Both the position numbers and the translations under genes were made by a program. Under the pieces are notes generated by a model that made no database searches, was not told where the DNA came from, and was given only the letters and a program-made list of their open reading frames with translations. DNA of 64,000 bases from Hyphomicrobiaceae bacterium (GTDB taxonomy: Bacteria; Pseudomonadota; Alphaproteobacteria; Rhizobiales; Hyphomicrobiaceae), in assembly GCA_020638055.1 (NCBI GenBank), contig JACKJH010000002.1, positions 1 through 64,000 on the forward strand. The letters are read 5' to 3'. Below, one piece after another: positions 23,783-31,825 of the stretch. Position 1 is the first letter of the stretch. Every line of letters begins with the position of its first letter.

Positions 23783-24280
23783 TCAAACGCCAAGATCTCG
23801 TCGCACCTCAAAAATTTCCATGATACGGCAGCCTCGGTGAGGCCCATCGCACACGAATGTCCAGCGACCTTCGGTGAAAGTGTCACACATCTTCACGCCC
23901 TTGATGAGGATCCAATGGCCTTCCTTGCCTTTGTGAATGGCGAGAATGTAGTGCGCCCAGGCATTGCGCGGCTTTTGCATCCAGCTCCAAAGCGTCGGCC
24001 GCTCCTTGCGCGGCAGGTTCATAAACGACGAAACCGGCTTCATGACATAGCCAAAGCGTGCAAGCGCTTGCGACACTTCCTCGGTGTGGGTGCCTTTGAC
24101 AACGGGCCGCAACCCATCTGGAACATGACGCAGATCCCGAACGACGTCTTCCACCTTTGAAATTGGAAATCCCGTAATGGCCGCCAACACATAAGGCCCG
24201 CAAAAAGCGAGCCTGCCGGTGTCATTGTTTACCTCCGTCAACGTTTTTGACGCACCGGTCGCAGGCAGCAGCAGGGCCAT
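23783..24280 (-). CDS. papain-like cysteine peptidase fold protein (C39-like)
   Basis: A 165-aa protein. LAFCGPYVLAAITGFP looks like the CGP catalytic-cysteine helix of C39/papain-like peptidases; AHYILAIHKGKEGHWILIKG could supply the histidine, and KMCDTFTEG the aspartate. The pattern resembles small phage and plasmid-borne hypothetical proteins with CGPTA, PTLGQW-like and H-x-DT blocks (here RPTLWSWMQKPRNAW). No signal peptide is obvious in the first 25 residues. The function is unknown: possible peptidase, deamidase or inactive relative. A CtrA-type box lies about 53 bases upstream of its start. Confidence 0.5.
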   Translation of the reverse strand: MALLLPATGASKTLTEVNNDTGRLAFCGPYVLAAITGFPISKVEDVVRDLRHVPDGLRPVVKGTHTEEVSQALARFGYVMKPVSSFMNLPRKERPTLWSWMQKPRNAWAHYILAIHKGKEGHWILIKGVKMCDTFTEGRWTFVCDGPHRGCRIMEIFEVRRDLGV

Positions 24281-24330
24281 GGGGCTGGTCTCGCAATGAT
24301 TTGAAGTCGCACCGAATCGTGGCCTGCGCC

Positions 24331-24349
24331 GGTTAACGAAGCGTTAACC
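24331..24349. promoter_or_regulatory. candidate CtrA box, palindromic
   Basis: GGTTAACG-AAG-CGTTAACC is a perfect palindrome that contains TTAA-N7-TTAACC (24333-24349), followed by AT, so the half-site reads TTAACCAT, the CtrA core. It lies 51 bases upstream of the minus-strand peptidase-like gene and 170 bases upstream of the malonyl-CoA decarboxylase gene. Confidence 0.55.
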
Positions 24350-24518
24350 ATCCGGCATCTGCTGCAAATAGGTGTGTGGTCTGACAAGATGGCCAAGTCT
24401 CAATGTTGGCGGGGACAGTGGTGGAGGTGAATTGATTTCGTCATGAAACTTTCCGATATTCAGCACGTTAGCGCCAAGGGTCGCTCCCTTGGCTCGCGGC
24501 TTTGAGGAACTGAGAAAC

Positions 24519-25967
24519 ATGGCCCCTTCCATCAACCCAATGAATGTCTCGTTCCTGCAGGAATTGATGACGACTGTCGCCGAACAGGGCCGTTCGTTAC
24601 TGCCAAAAGGCCTGAATTGGGGGGCTGAGGCGAGCGATATACGCACATTGTCAGAAGCTCTGGTGTCGAGCCGTGGTGAGGCTGCTGGTGTGGCCATTGC
24701 CCGTCAGATCCTGGGGATCTACCAAACATTCGAGCACGAACAAAAACGCGATTTTTTCGCATTTCTGGGCAAGGAGTTGCAACCGAGTGCAACGGAAGTG
24801 GCGGCGGCTGCGGGCGTTTATCTCAAGGCCCCTGATCCGACGTCGCTTGCCCGGCTGCAACACGCCGTCGAAAGCCCGCGCCAGGAGTTCTTCCGCCGGC
24901 TCAACCTGGCGCCTGGTGCCACCCGGTATATCGTTGGCATGCGGCGCGATCTGCTTGGAATGTTGAAAGACAATCCCGATCTCAAGCTCGTCGACGACGA
25001 TCTCAAGCACCTTTTGTATTCCTGGTTCAATCGCGGCTTCCTGATGCTGAAACGGATCGATTGGTCCACGCCCGCGGCATTGCTGGAAAAAATCATCGCA
25101 TATGAGGCCGTGCACCAGATCAACGGTTGGGATGATTTGCGGCGCAGGCTCGATGTTCGCGACAGGCGCTGCTTCGGTTTCTTTCATCCCGCATTGATCG
25201 ATGAACCGTTGATCTTCGTCGAAGTTGCGTTGACCGACGAAATATCGGGCGCCATAGGGCCATTGCTGCATGACCCCGCCAAACAGATCAACGCCCCGAC
25301 GACTGCGGTTTTTTATTCCATCTCCAACTGTCAGGAAGGGCTCAAAGGTATTTCCTTCGGCAGCTTCCTGATCAAGCAGGTGGTTGAGGATCTCGCGCGA
25401 GAATTACCCACCCTGAAAACGTTCGTGACACTTTCCCCGGTTCCCGGCTTCGCGCGCTGGCTGGAAAGCGGCGAGGGCAGGGCCGTGTCCGCAGCCATCC
25501 TTGCAGATGAGGAAAAGACCGCCTTGACGCTGCTGCAGCGGCCAAGGTGGCAAAGCAAGGAACGTGCGACAAAAATGCTTGAAGCGCCATTGAAGGCGCT
25601 CGCCGCGCATTATTTCCTGGCCGCCAAAGCCGCCAGGGGAGGCCCGGTGGATCCGGTTGCGCGGTTCCATCTTGGCAACGGTGCCGTATTGGAGCGCTTG
25701 AATTTCCTGGGAGATATGTCGCCCAAGGGCGTAGCGCAGGCCCATACCATGATGGTCAACTACCTCTACAACCTGAAAGAGATTGAAAAGAACCACGAAG
25801 CCTACGCCAACCGGGCTGTGGTCGCGACCTCAAGACAGGTGCGAAATCTGTTGCGGTCTTATGACGTGGACCAGGCGGCCTCAGAGAAGAGGCCAGACAC
25901 CGCACTTGCACTCGCTGAAAAGAAGGCAATAGCCCAGCTTCCAAAGCCGACAGAGCCGCCATCTTGA
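24519..25967 (+). CDS. malonyl-CoA decarboxylase
   Basis: A 482-aa malonyl-CoA decarboxylase, making acetyl-CoA and CO2 from malonyl-CoA in the cytoplasm. An N-terminal helical oligomerisation domain (about 1-170) precedes a GNAT-like catalytic domain. The catalytic serine region TAVFYSISNCQEGLKGISFG and histidine region VARFHLGNGAVLERLNF are both present, with PTLKTFVTLSPVPGFARWL between them. The ATG at 24519 has GAGGAA nine bases upstream; a TTG ten codons earlier is less likely. In rhizobia the gene often sits with matB and matC, but here it is alone, so its role may be malonyl-CoA control rather than malonate use. Confidence 0.93.
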   Translation: MAPSINPMNVSFLQELMTTVAEQGRSLLPKGLNWGAEASDIRTLSEALVSSRGEAAGVAIARQILGIYQTFEHEQKRDFFAFLGKELQPSATEVAAAAGVYLKAPDPTSLARLQHAVESPRQEFFRRLNLAPGATRYIVGMRRDLLGMLKDNPDLKLVDDDLKHLLYSWFNRGFLMLKRIDWSTPAALLEKIIAYEAVHQINGWDDLRRRLDVRDRRCFGFFHPALIDEPLIFVEVALTDEISGAIGPLLHDPAKQINAPTTAVFYSISNCQEGLKGISFGSFLIKQVVEDLARELPTLKTFVTLSPVPGFARWLESGEGRAVSAAILADEEKTALTLLQRPRWQSKERATKMLEAPLKALAAHYFLAAKAARGGPVDPVARFHLGNGAVLERLNFLGDMSPKGVAQAHTMMVNYLYNLKEIEKNHEAYANRAVVATSRQVRNLLRSYDVDQAASEKRPDTALALAEKKAIAQLPKPTEPPS

Positions 25968-26462
25968 GGCAAAGCTAACGGTGATGGCGTGCTGAAAATC
26001 CACTACGTCAATTGGCAGGATCGTTTTGGTAGATCGATCTTTGCCATGAGAACTTGAGCCCCCTGCGCGGGAACCATTTGTCGTTTTCCTTCGGGTCTTG
26101 TTTTGGGCCGCATGTCATGCACTTATGTGCAACGCTGCGGGTTTGTCCGGCCAGAGCATGTTTAGCTGAAGTGTTGAACGGTTCAGCGTGAAAAACATGC
26201 TCCAGACTAAAGAGCATGTTTAGCTGAAGTGTTGAACGGTTCAGCGTGAAAAACATGCTCCAGACTAAAGGGCATGTTTAGCTGAAGTGTTGAACGGTTC
26301 AGCGTGAAAAACATGCTCCAGACTAAAGGGCATGTTTAGCTGAAGTGTTGAGCGGTTCAGCGTGAAAAACATGCTCAACTAAAAAGTATAGAGCCCGAGA
26401 GCGATCCAATGAGGCGTGAAAGGGTTCGAATTGAGATCGGGAATTGCCGAGGATGAAACGCG
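25968..26462. other. intergenic region holding a repeat array
   Basis: The 495 bases hold the four-unit palindrome array (26154-26376). A 36-codon minus-strand ORF (26008-26118) starts MTCGPKQDPKENDKWFPRR but has no ribosome binding site; it is not called as a gene. Confidence 0.6.
26154..26376 (+). repeat. tandem array of 48-bp palindromes (4 units)
   Basis: Four nearly identical units start at 26154, 26212, 26270 and 26328, an exact 58-base period. The unit ends are GAGCATGTTT and AAACATGCTC with inner GCTGAA and GTTCAGC arms; the ten-base linkers are nearly the same each time (CAGACTAAAG). The units are more alike than those of the array at 21826, with GTGTTGAACGGTTCAG in place of GTGTGGAGCGGTTCGG, so each array seems to have expanded locally. 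Confidence 0.9.
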
Positions 26463-27446
26463 ATGCGTTATGATGATCAGGACCGCGAGAGCAGGAACGT
26501 CGAAGACCGGCGCGGTCAGGGTGGCTTTCCCTTTCCCGGTGGGCGCGGCGTACGCATTCCAATCGGCGGGCGAGGCGGCTTCAGCATCACCACGTTGCTG
26601 ATCCTTGGCGCTGTCATGTTGTTTTTCGGGATCAACCCGCTCGACATATTGTCGGGCGGAGGTGGCAGTGGCGGAGGCTTCCAGGTTCCGCAGATGCCGC
26701 GGACTGAGCAAGCGCCCCGGCCAACGTCCAACAACAATCCTTTCGACATTCCCGGTTTGCCCGGCTCGCGCCAGAATGCACCCAGTCAACCCAGCGAAAG
26801 CGCGGATGAAATGGGCAAGTTCATCAAACGCGTTCTCGCCGACACGGAAGACGTATGGAACCGCGTCTTCAAATCGTTCGGCAAGTCCTACAACGAGCCC
26901 AAGCTGGTGCTGTTCACTGGCGCCACCAACACGGCATGCGGTACCGGCATGTCGGCTATGGGTCCGTTCTATTGTCCCATCGACCAGAAAATCTATGTTG
27001 ATCTTGGCTTCTACGAGCAGTTGAAGCGGCGCTTTCAGGCACCGGGCGACTTCGCTCAGGCATATGTGATCGCGCATGAGGTCGGCCACCACGTGCAAAA
27101 GCTTCTTGGTATCGCGGACAAGGTGCAAAGCCTCAAAAGCCGAATGTCAGAGCGGGACTCGAACGCGCTCCAGGTGCGCATGGAACTTCAGGCAGATTGT
27201 CTTTCTGGCGTCTGGGCAAATTTGAACGATCAGCTCAACAATCGGCTTGAGCGGGGCGACATCGAGGAAGGGCTAAACGCCGCCAGTGCAATTGGTGATG
27301 ACATGATCCAGCGCCGCACACAGGGCCACATTGTGCCTGATGCATTTACGCATGGCACTTCAGCCCAGCGCGTGCAGTGGTTCCGAAAGGGTTATGAAGG
27401 CGGCCAGATGCAGGTATGCGATACCTTTTCCCAGTCGAGCCTGTAA
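26463..27446 (+). CDS. neutral zinc metallopeptidase, YpfJ family
   Basis: A 327-aa membrane-anchored peptidase of the YpfJ/KPN_02809 family. A Gly/Arg-rich N-terminus is followed by one transmembrane helix (about 42-60), a Pro/Gly-rich linker and a zincin domain with HEVGH in AYVIAHEVGHHVQKLLG and a downstream ELQADCLSG, the third-ligand region. Length and order match the family. Substrates are unknown. GAGG precedes the ATG. The gene lies right after the tandem palindrome array; a Crp/Fnr gene follows 88 bases downstream. Confidence 0.9.
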   Translation: MRYDDQDRESRNVEDRRGQGGFPFPGGRGVRIPIGGRGGFSITTLLILGAVMLFFGINPLDILSGGGGSGGGFQVPQMPRTEQAPRPTSNNNPFDIPGLPGSRQNAPSQPSESADEMGKFIKRVLADTEDVWNRVFKSFGKSYNEPKLVLFTGATNTACGTGMSAMGPFYCPIDQKIYVDLGFYEQLKRRFQAPGDFAQAYVIAHEVGHHVQKLLGIADKVQSLKSRMSERDSNALQVRMELQADCLSGVWANLNDQLNNRLERGDIEEGLNAASAIGDDMIQRRTQGHIVPDAFTHGTSAQRVQWFRKGYEGGQMQVCDTFSQSSL

Positions 27447-27534
27447 AACCAAGCGGCATTTGAACGTATGGCGATTTTGGCCCCACAACGCCCTGTCTAC
27501 GGTCATAGGGGCTCGATCAAAGGAGTTCCAAGCC

Positions 27535-28203
27535 GTGGCGTCGAGCGGCACTAATTTGGACGTCCCTAAAGTTCCCGGGCTCGACGAGGCTGCAACGCGC
27601 CTGTTGGTCGGGCGCTATGAACCCGTGATCGCTTCTGAAGGGGCCATCATGTTCCAGCCTGGGCAGGCGTGTGAACGGCTGGTCTTGCTCACTAAAGGCG
27701 TGGTGCGCGTCCGCATGGTTTCTGAATCAGGACGCGAAATTGAACTCTACCGTGTTCATCCTGGCGAGACCTGTGTCATGTCCATTGCCTGCATGATGGG
27801 GGAGCGTCCCTATCAGGCGGAAGGCATTGCAGATACGGAAATTGAAGGGGTCGCGTTGAGCCGTGGTCTTTTTCGCGAAATGCTGAGCGCCTCGGCTGAA
27901 TTTCGCGACAGTGTCCTCACCGTGCAAACACGACGGATATTCGATCTCGTCAGCCTCGTGGACGAACTGGCGTTTCATCGCACCGAATCGCGCCTTGCCT
28001 CAAGACTTTTGCAGCGCGCGGGAGACAGCGACTCTGTTGCCGAAACTCATCAGCAATTGGCTGTTGACATAGGCACCGCGCGTGAGGTCGTCAGCCGCCG
28101 ATTGAAACGTTTCGAAGCGCAAGGGCTGGTGGCACTGGAACGTGGGCGCGTACGCATTCTCGACCGGTTCGGACTTTCGGCGTTGACGGGTGCGGAGATC
28201 TGA
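27535..28203 (+). CDS. Crp/Fnr family transcriptional regulator
   Basis: A 222-aa regulator with an N-terminal cyclic-nucleotide-binding-like beta barrel (about 20-130) and a C-terminal winged helix (about 150-215). The recognition region is THQQLAVDIGTAREVVSRRLKRFE. It starts with GTG, with AAGGAG eight bases upstream; the frame is open much further back without support. It lacks the N-terminal cysteine cluster of true Fnr, but has two cysteines in ETCVMSIACMMGE, where thiol-based sensing could occur. This subgroup is often next to a DUF2892 (YgaP-like) membrane protein gene, as here, and may respond to redox or sulfur stress; that is inference. Confidence 0.85.
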   Translation: MASSGTNLDVPKVPGLDEAATRLLVGRYEPVIASEGAIMFQPGQACERLVLLTKGVVRVRMVSESGREIELYRVHPGETCVMSIACMMGERPYQAEGIADTEIEGVALSRGLFREMLSASAEFRDSVLTVQTRRIFDLVSLVDELAFHRTESRLASRLLQRAGDSDSVAETHQQLAVDIGTAREVVSRRLKRFEAQGLVALERGRVRILDRFGLSALTGAEI

Positions 28204-28285
28204 GACGCAGGTCATGTGATCTCAGTCACCGTTTCCCGACCGCCTGAAATGCTACAATTTTATGAGATTTGGTAGTTTCCGATCC

Positions 28286-28390
28286 TGGAGCATTTTCCGG
28301 CGAAGTGGACACCGGTTTGTCGAAGAAAATGCCACCAAACAAAACGCTAGAGCGCTGATCCGATGGAATCGGATCGGAATGCGCTCTAGT
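28286..28390 (+). repeat. ~100-bp palindromic repeat (family 2), copy c
   Basis: A complete copy: GGAGCATTTTCC, GGCGAAGTGGACACCGGTTT, CGAAGAAAATGCCACCAAAC, CGCTAGAGCGCTGATCCGAT and GGAATCGGATCGGAATGCGC. It separates the Crp/Fnr gene from the DUF2892 gene on the same strand. Confidence 0.8.
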
Positions 28391-28440
28391 TCCGATCCAA
28401 GTATGGGCAAAATGCCCCCCAACGACTTAGGGAGAACTGC

Positions 28441-28644
28441 ATGTCGACAAATGTTGGAACCATCGACCGCGTTTTGCGCATCATCGTCGGCGCGGCGCTG
28501 ATTGCGTGGGCTCTAGGTTACCTTCCAGGTATTGCGCCATCACCATGGGGCTGGATTGGCGTCGTCCCCATTCTCACCGCACTGGTTGGATACTGCCCCG
28601 CATATTCGATCCTGGGCATTTCATCGTGTGGAAGAAGAGCCTGA
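28441..28644 (+). CDS. DUF2892 (YgaP-like) membrane protein
   Basis: A 67-aa protein with the DUF2892 signature: NVGTIDRVLRIIVGAALIAW followed by a second helix and the family motif GYCPAYSILGISSC, with its cysteine pair. Two transmembrane helices form a hairpin, as in the C-terminal half of E. coli YgaP, which in that protein follows a rhodanese domain; none is present here. GGGAGA precedes the ATG. Its neighbour upstream is a Crp/Fnr regulator, although a palindromic repeat separates them. Confidence 0.88.
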   Translation: MSTNVGTIDRVLRIIVGAALIAWALGYLPGIAPSPWGWIGVVPILTALVGYCPAYSILGISSCGRRA

Positions 28645-28725
28645 TCTACTCCGGGGATTGCTGGTGGTTTGGGGCTCGGACCCAACACTACCGGCAGCTC
28701 TGGAACTTTGGTGGCGCATATGGCG

Positions 28726-29844
28726 TTAAAGCGCATTGCCTTTGAAGCCGTCGACGCTGCACGGAATGCCCTTTGCGATCAGGGAGCCGCAAACGTTTTG
28801 CGCATCTTCGGTACTGCGCAGCGGGCCCGCCAACAGCGCATAGGGTGCAGCGGGTGCTCCATCAGTGACATATCGTGGCTGAAGTCCACCAAGCACGTTT
28901 GAATATCGTTCGCTCATCAGGCTCCAGCTTAGTCGCAGCGCGTCCACGGACGGACCCGCTGTCAGGCGAACGCCAATGTTACCCTCCGGTTGCCGCGTCA
29001 CGACAGGGGCGCCGAACGTCACCGGCGCTGTCACGCTACCCGTTTCAATACGTGTCACAGGCTGCGGCTGCACTGGCGCTACCTGCGAGACCCGGCGCAG
29101 TGGCGGTTTGGGCCGACGGGTCGGTAATGGCAGATCGACGTTTGGTTCTGCCGCCTCAAGTCGTGCCAAGGTGCTTGCTGTCGTGATTGTGGCGGGCGCC
29201 GCATCGTGTGGTCTGGCATTTACCAGTTCAAATGGCCGTGGTTGCCCCGGTTCTGGAGTGCCCGGCGTTGCAGGTGCGCCAATGGAATTGGCAAGCGTGC
29301 GTTGTTCGGAAGGTGCAGCGTCGGCTGAAACAGGTTGATCTCCGGAGACGGGTTCGGTTCGCGGTGACGGTTCGGCAGGGTATGGACCTGATTCGCGGTT
29401 CCGTGCGGTCTTCAATTCCTGTTCAAGGCCGGCTATGCGCAACTCTGCAGTTTTGGCCTGAGCTTCGCGCTCGGCGAGCAGGCTGCGCAAGCGTGATACC
29501 TCTGACTGACTATCTTGCAGATTTTTGCGCAACCTCGCCGTTTCTGTTGGGTTCGACGACGTTTCGTTGCGCTGTAGTTGGCTGATCAAACGTTCAACGC
29601 CGGGAACCCATTCCCCAATGAAACCGGGTTTTACCAGCACGACTGCTACATATGAGGCTGCGGCCAATGCGATCAAGGCCCAGGCGGCAACGTAAATATT
29701 GCTCCGGGAGGCTTTCTTAGGGGCCGTAATGAAATGGCTCGCTGGATCCACGTGAAGGCTATCAAAGGCCGCGTGCGGAGGCGACCCGACCCTTAGACTG
29801 GGCGAAGGTGGCTGAGTTGCCTGCGATGACGTCATCTGGGACAT
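28726..29844 (-). CDS. membrane-anchored coiled-coil protein with SPOR-like end
   Basis: A 372-aa protein with four parts: a cytoplasmic N-terminus (1-48), one transmembrane helix (about 50-70), a coiled coil (about 95-150, with heptads such as ARLRKNLQDSQSEVSRLRSL) and a long Pro/Thr/Ala-rich linker. The C-terminal 80 residues look like a SPOR domain (APYALLAGPLRSTEDAQNVC, then IAKGIPCSVDGF). SPOR domains bind denuded peptidoglycan at the septum. It probably acts in the cell envelope near division sites. It lies upstream of and divergent from the glmU-glmS-SPOR region. Confidence 0.68.
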   Translation of the reverse strand: MSQMTSSQATQPPSPSLRVGSPPHAAFDSLHVDPASHFITAPKKASRSNIYVAAWALIALAAASYVAVVLVKPGFIGEWVPGVERLISQLQRNETSSNPTETARLRKNLQDSQSEVSRLRSLLAEREAQAKTAELRIAGLEQELKTARNRESGPYPAEPSPRTEPVSGDQPVSADAAPSEQRTLANSIGAPATPGTPEPGQPRPFELVNARPHDAAPATITTASTLARLEAAEPNVDLPLPTRRPKPPLRRVSQVAPVQPQPVTRIETGSVTAPVTFGAPVVTRQPEGNIGVRLTAGPSVDALRLSWSLMSERYSNVLGGLQPRYVTDGAPAAPYALLAGPLRSTEDAQNVCGSLIAKGIPCSVDGFKGNAL

Positions 29845-30326
29845 GTGGCGACCAGTGCCTTTTCAGTAACGCCGCGGCATGCGACGTCGACAAAAAACCA
29901 TGCAAGCAACGATCCTTCGCTGGACGGTTGCCCTTGCATCCTTGATCGAACGCTGTCTGAGTCCCGGCCTGAAATCAATCGGCCACGGGGGCTGTTGCAG
30001 AACTGCCTGTGGAAGGGCGGATTGACGCAAAAGCACTTGTGCGCCACGACGTCAGTGATTTGCTTGCGGCTGACCTAATCCCGGAAGTTGGGTTATGGCA
30101 GTCCACGGATGCGATCCAGGCTGCCGATTGCCTTTTGCTGGCGGTCACCGCGCGGCGAAAGTGAGGACGTTTTTGGTATGACCATTTCGCAACAGATCCA
30201 CGCGCCTATCGTGCGATGTCGAAATGGTTGGAGCTGAGCTATAGGTGGACGAAACGTGGGCAAATTGGATCGGTTCGAATGGAACCGGGTTCTTGACTGC
30301 CATGACACCAGCGTCTGAGGGAAATC
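29845..30326. other. 482-base gap upstream of glmU
   Basis: No gene is called. A plus-strand open stretch from 29973 to 30164 without a start codon reads like coding sequence near its end (DAIQAADCLLLAVTARRK) and may be a decayed gene remnant. The glmU ribosome binding site GAGGGA is at the right edge. Confidence 0.4.
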
Positions 30327-31691
30327 ATGACGGCAACGCCATTGACGATTGTTGTGCTCGGCGCGGGCAAAGGGACGCGCATGAAGTCCGACTTGCCCAA
30401 AGTCATGCACAAGATCGCCGGACGCCCCATGCTCGGACACGTTCTTGACGTCGCCGCAGCTACCGGTGCCAACCAAATCGCTGTGGTCATCGGTCCCAAT
30501 ATGGACGCAGTCGGCGTCGGCGCGCGCGCGTTTTCACCGCAAGCGCAAATATTTGTGCAAGCCGAGCAGCTTGGCACCGCTGACGCCGTCAAGGCAGCGC
30601 TTCCAGTTTTGAAAGCATTCACTGGAGACGTTATCGTGCTTTATGCCGATACGCCGTTACTGCAGCCAGCAACCTTGGAGCGTCTGCGTAAGGTGTTGGC
30701 CGAAGGCGCCGCGGCGGCCGTGTTGGGTTTTGAAGCCGCCGATCCGACCGGCTATGGCCGGTTGCTGACGGATGCGAACGGAACGCTCACTGCCATCCGC
30801 GAGGAAAAGGATGCAACCACAGCGGAGCGGCAAATCCAAATCTGCAATTCGGGTGTCATGGCGTTCCGGGTCAACGACATGGCCGCCGTATTGGCGCGCA
30901 TTTCAAACGACAATGCCAAAGGCGAATACTACTTGACGGACGCCATCGAGGTGATCGCGACAATGGGTGGCAGGGCCGCCGTTGTGACATGCCCCGAAAG
31001 TGAAGTTCTGGGTGTTAACGACCGTGGACAATTGGCCGAAGCCGAAGCGATCTTCCAGACGCGACGTCGTGGCGAAGCGATGGCGGCTGGTGCAACGCTG
31101 ATCGCGCCTGAGACTGTCTGGTTTTCGCACGACACAAGACTTGGCCGCGACGTTGTCATTCAGCCGAACGTGTTTTTCGGACCCGGCGTCGTCGTCGAAG
31201 ATGGCGTCGAGATATTGGCCAACTGCCACATTGAAGGCACGCATATCGGTTCGGGCGCCCGCATCGGGCCATTTGCCAGGCTTCGCCCGGGTGCGCAACT
31301 TGGGACAGGTGTTCACATTGGTAATTTCGTTGAAGTCAAGAATGTGAAGATGGGGCAGGGCGCCAAGGCCAATCATCTGGCATATCTGGGCGACGGCAGC
31401 GTTGGCGACAGGGCCAATATCGGCGCAGGCACCATTTTTTGTAACTACGATGGCTTTTTCAAACACCAGACATCGGTTGGAAAAGAGGCCTTTGTGGGAT
31501 CGAATTCGGCACTTGTCGCGCCTGTCACGATCGGTGATGGCGCGTATGTTGGATCGGGCAGTGTCATCACCAAGGACGTTAGCGCTGGCAGCCTTGCGCT
31601 AGAGCGCTCAAGCCAGGTGGAGCGTCCAACGTGGGCTGAAAAATTCCGGCTGATGATGAGCAAGAAGAAGAAGGCAGAGGCCAAAACCTAG
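30327..31691 (+). CDS. glmU: bifunctional UDP-GlcNAc pyrophosphorylase / GlcN-1-P acetyltransferase
   Basis: A 454-aa GlmU that makes UDP-N-acetylglucosamine, the precursor of peptidoglycan and lipid A. The N-terminal uridyltransferase domain has LGAGKGTRMKSDLPKVMHKI and the substrate loop EQLGTADAV. The C-terminal left-handed beta helix (about 250-440) has FARLRPGAQLGTGVHIGNFVE and the catalytic-histidine stretch KANHLAYLGD. The length is normal. GAGGGA is seven bases before the ATG. glmS follows 134 bases downstream, separated by a partial palindromic repeat, so the two steps of amino-sugar supply are adjacent. Confidence 0.97.
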   Translation: MTATPLTIVVLGAGKGTRMKSDLPKVMHKIAGRPMLGHVLDVAAATGANQIAVVIGPNMDAVGVGARAFSPQAQIFVQAEQLGTADAVKAALPVLKAFTGDVIVLYADTPLLQPATLERLRKVLAEGAAAAVLGFEAADPTGYGRLLTDANGTLTAIREEKDATTAERQIQICNSGVMAFRVNDMAAVLARISNDNAKGEYYLTDAIEVIATMGGRAAVVTCPESEVLGVNDRGQLAEAEAIFQTRRRGEAMAAGATLIAPETVWFSHDTRLGRDVVIQPNVFFGPGVVVEDGVEILANCHIEGTHIGSGARIGPFARLRPGAQLGTGVHIGNFVEVKNVKMGQGAKANHLAYLGDGSVGDRANIGAGTIFCNYDGFFKHQTSVGKEAFVGSNSALVAPVTIGDGAYVGSGSVITKDVSAGSLALERSSQVERPTWAEKFRLMMSKKKKAEAKT

Positions 31692-31694
31692 ACA

Positions 31695-31756
31695 AGCATT
31701 TTCCGACGAAGTGGACACCGGTTTGCCGTAGAAGATGCGGCCAAAACAACAAGCTA
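31695..31756 (+). repeat. family 2 palindromic repeat, truncated copy d
   Basis: The left half only: AAGCATTTTCCGACGAAGTG, GACACCGGTTTGCCGTAGAA, GATGCGGCCAAAACAACAAG and CTAA. The right arm with GATCCGATGGAATCGG is lost. It lies between glmU and glmS. Confidence 0.65.
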
Positions 31757-31825
31757 AACCGTTAGATTTGGCCGCCGGCAACAAACTGACGAAAACTAAA
31801 ACAACCACAAAGTGAGCACTGAGGC

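Noticed and set aside
26008..26118. 36-codon minus-strand ORF starting MTCGPKQDPKEN
   Set aside because: The composition is plausible, but there is no ribosome binding site and no relative is known; it was left out of the gene list.
26154..26376. Tandem 58-bp array as a CRISPR array
   Set aside because: The linkers between units are about ten bases long and nearly identical, the units are palindromic over their full length, and no cas gene is present.
29973..30164. Plus-strand open stretch before glmU ending in LLLAVTARRK
   Set aside because: It has no start codon and a stop just upstream; it may be a decayed gene, but there is no match to a named family.
31757..31825. glmS ribozyme
   Set aside because: The glmS ribozyme is a Firmicute-type element of about 150-200 bases; the gap here is short and filled by a repeat remnant.
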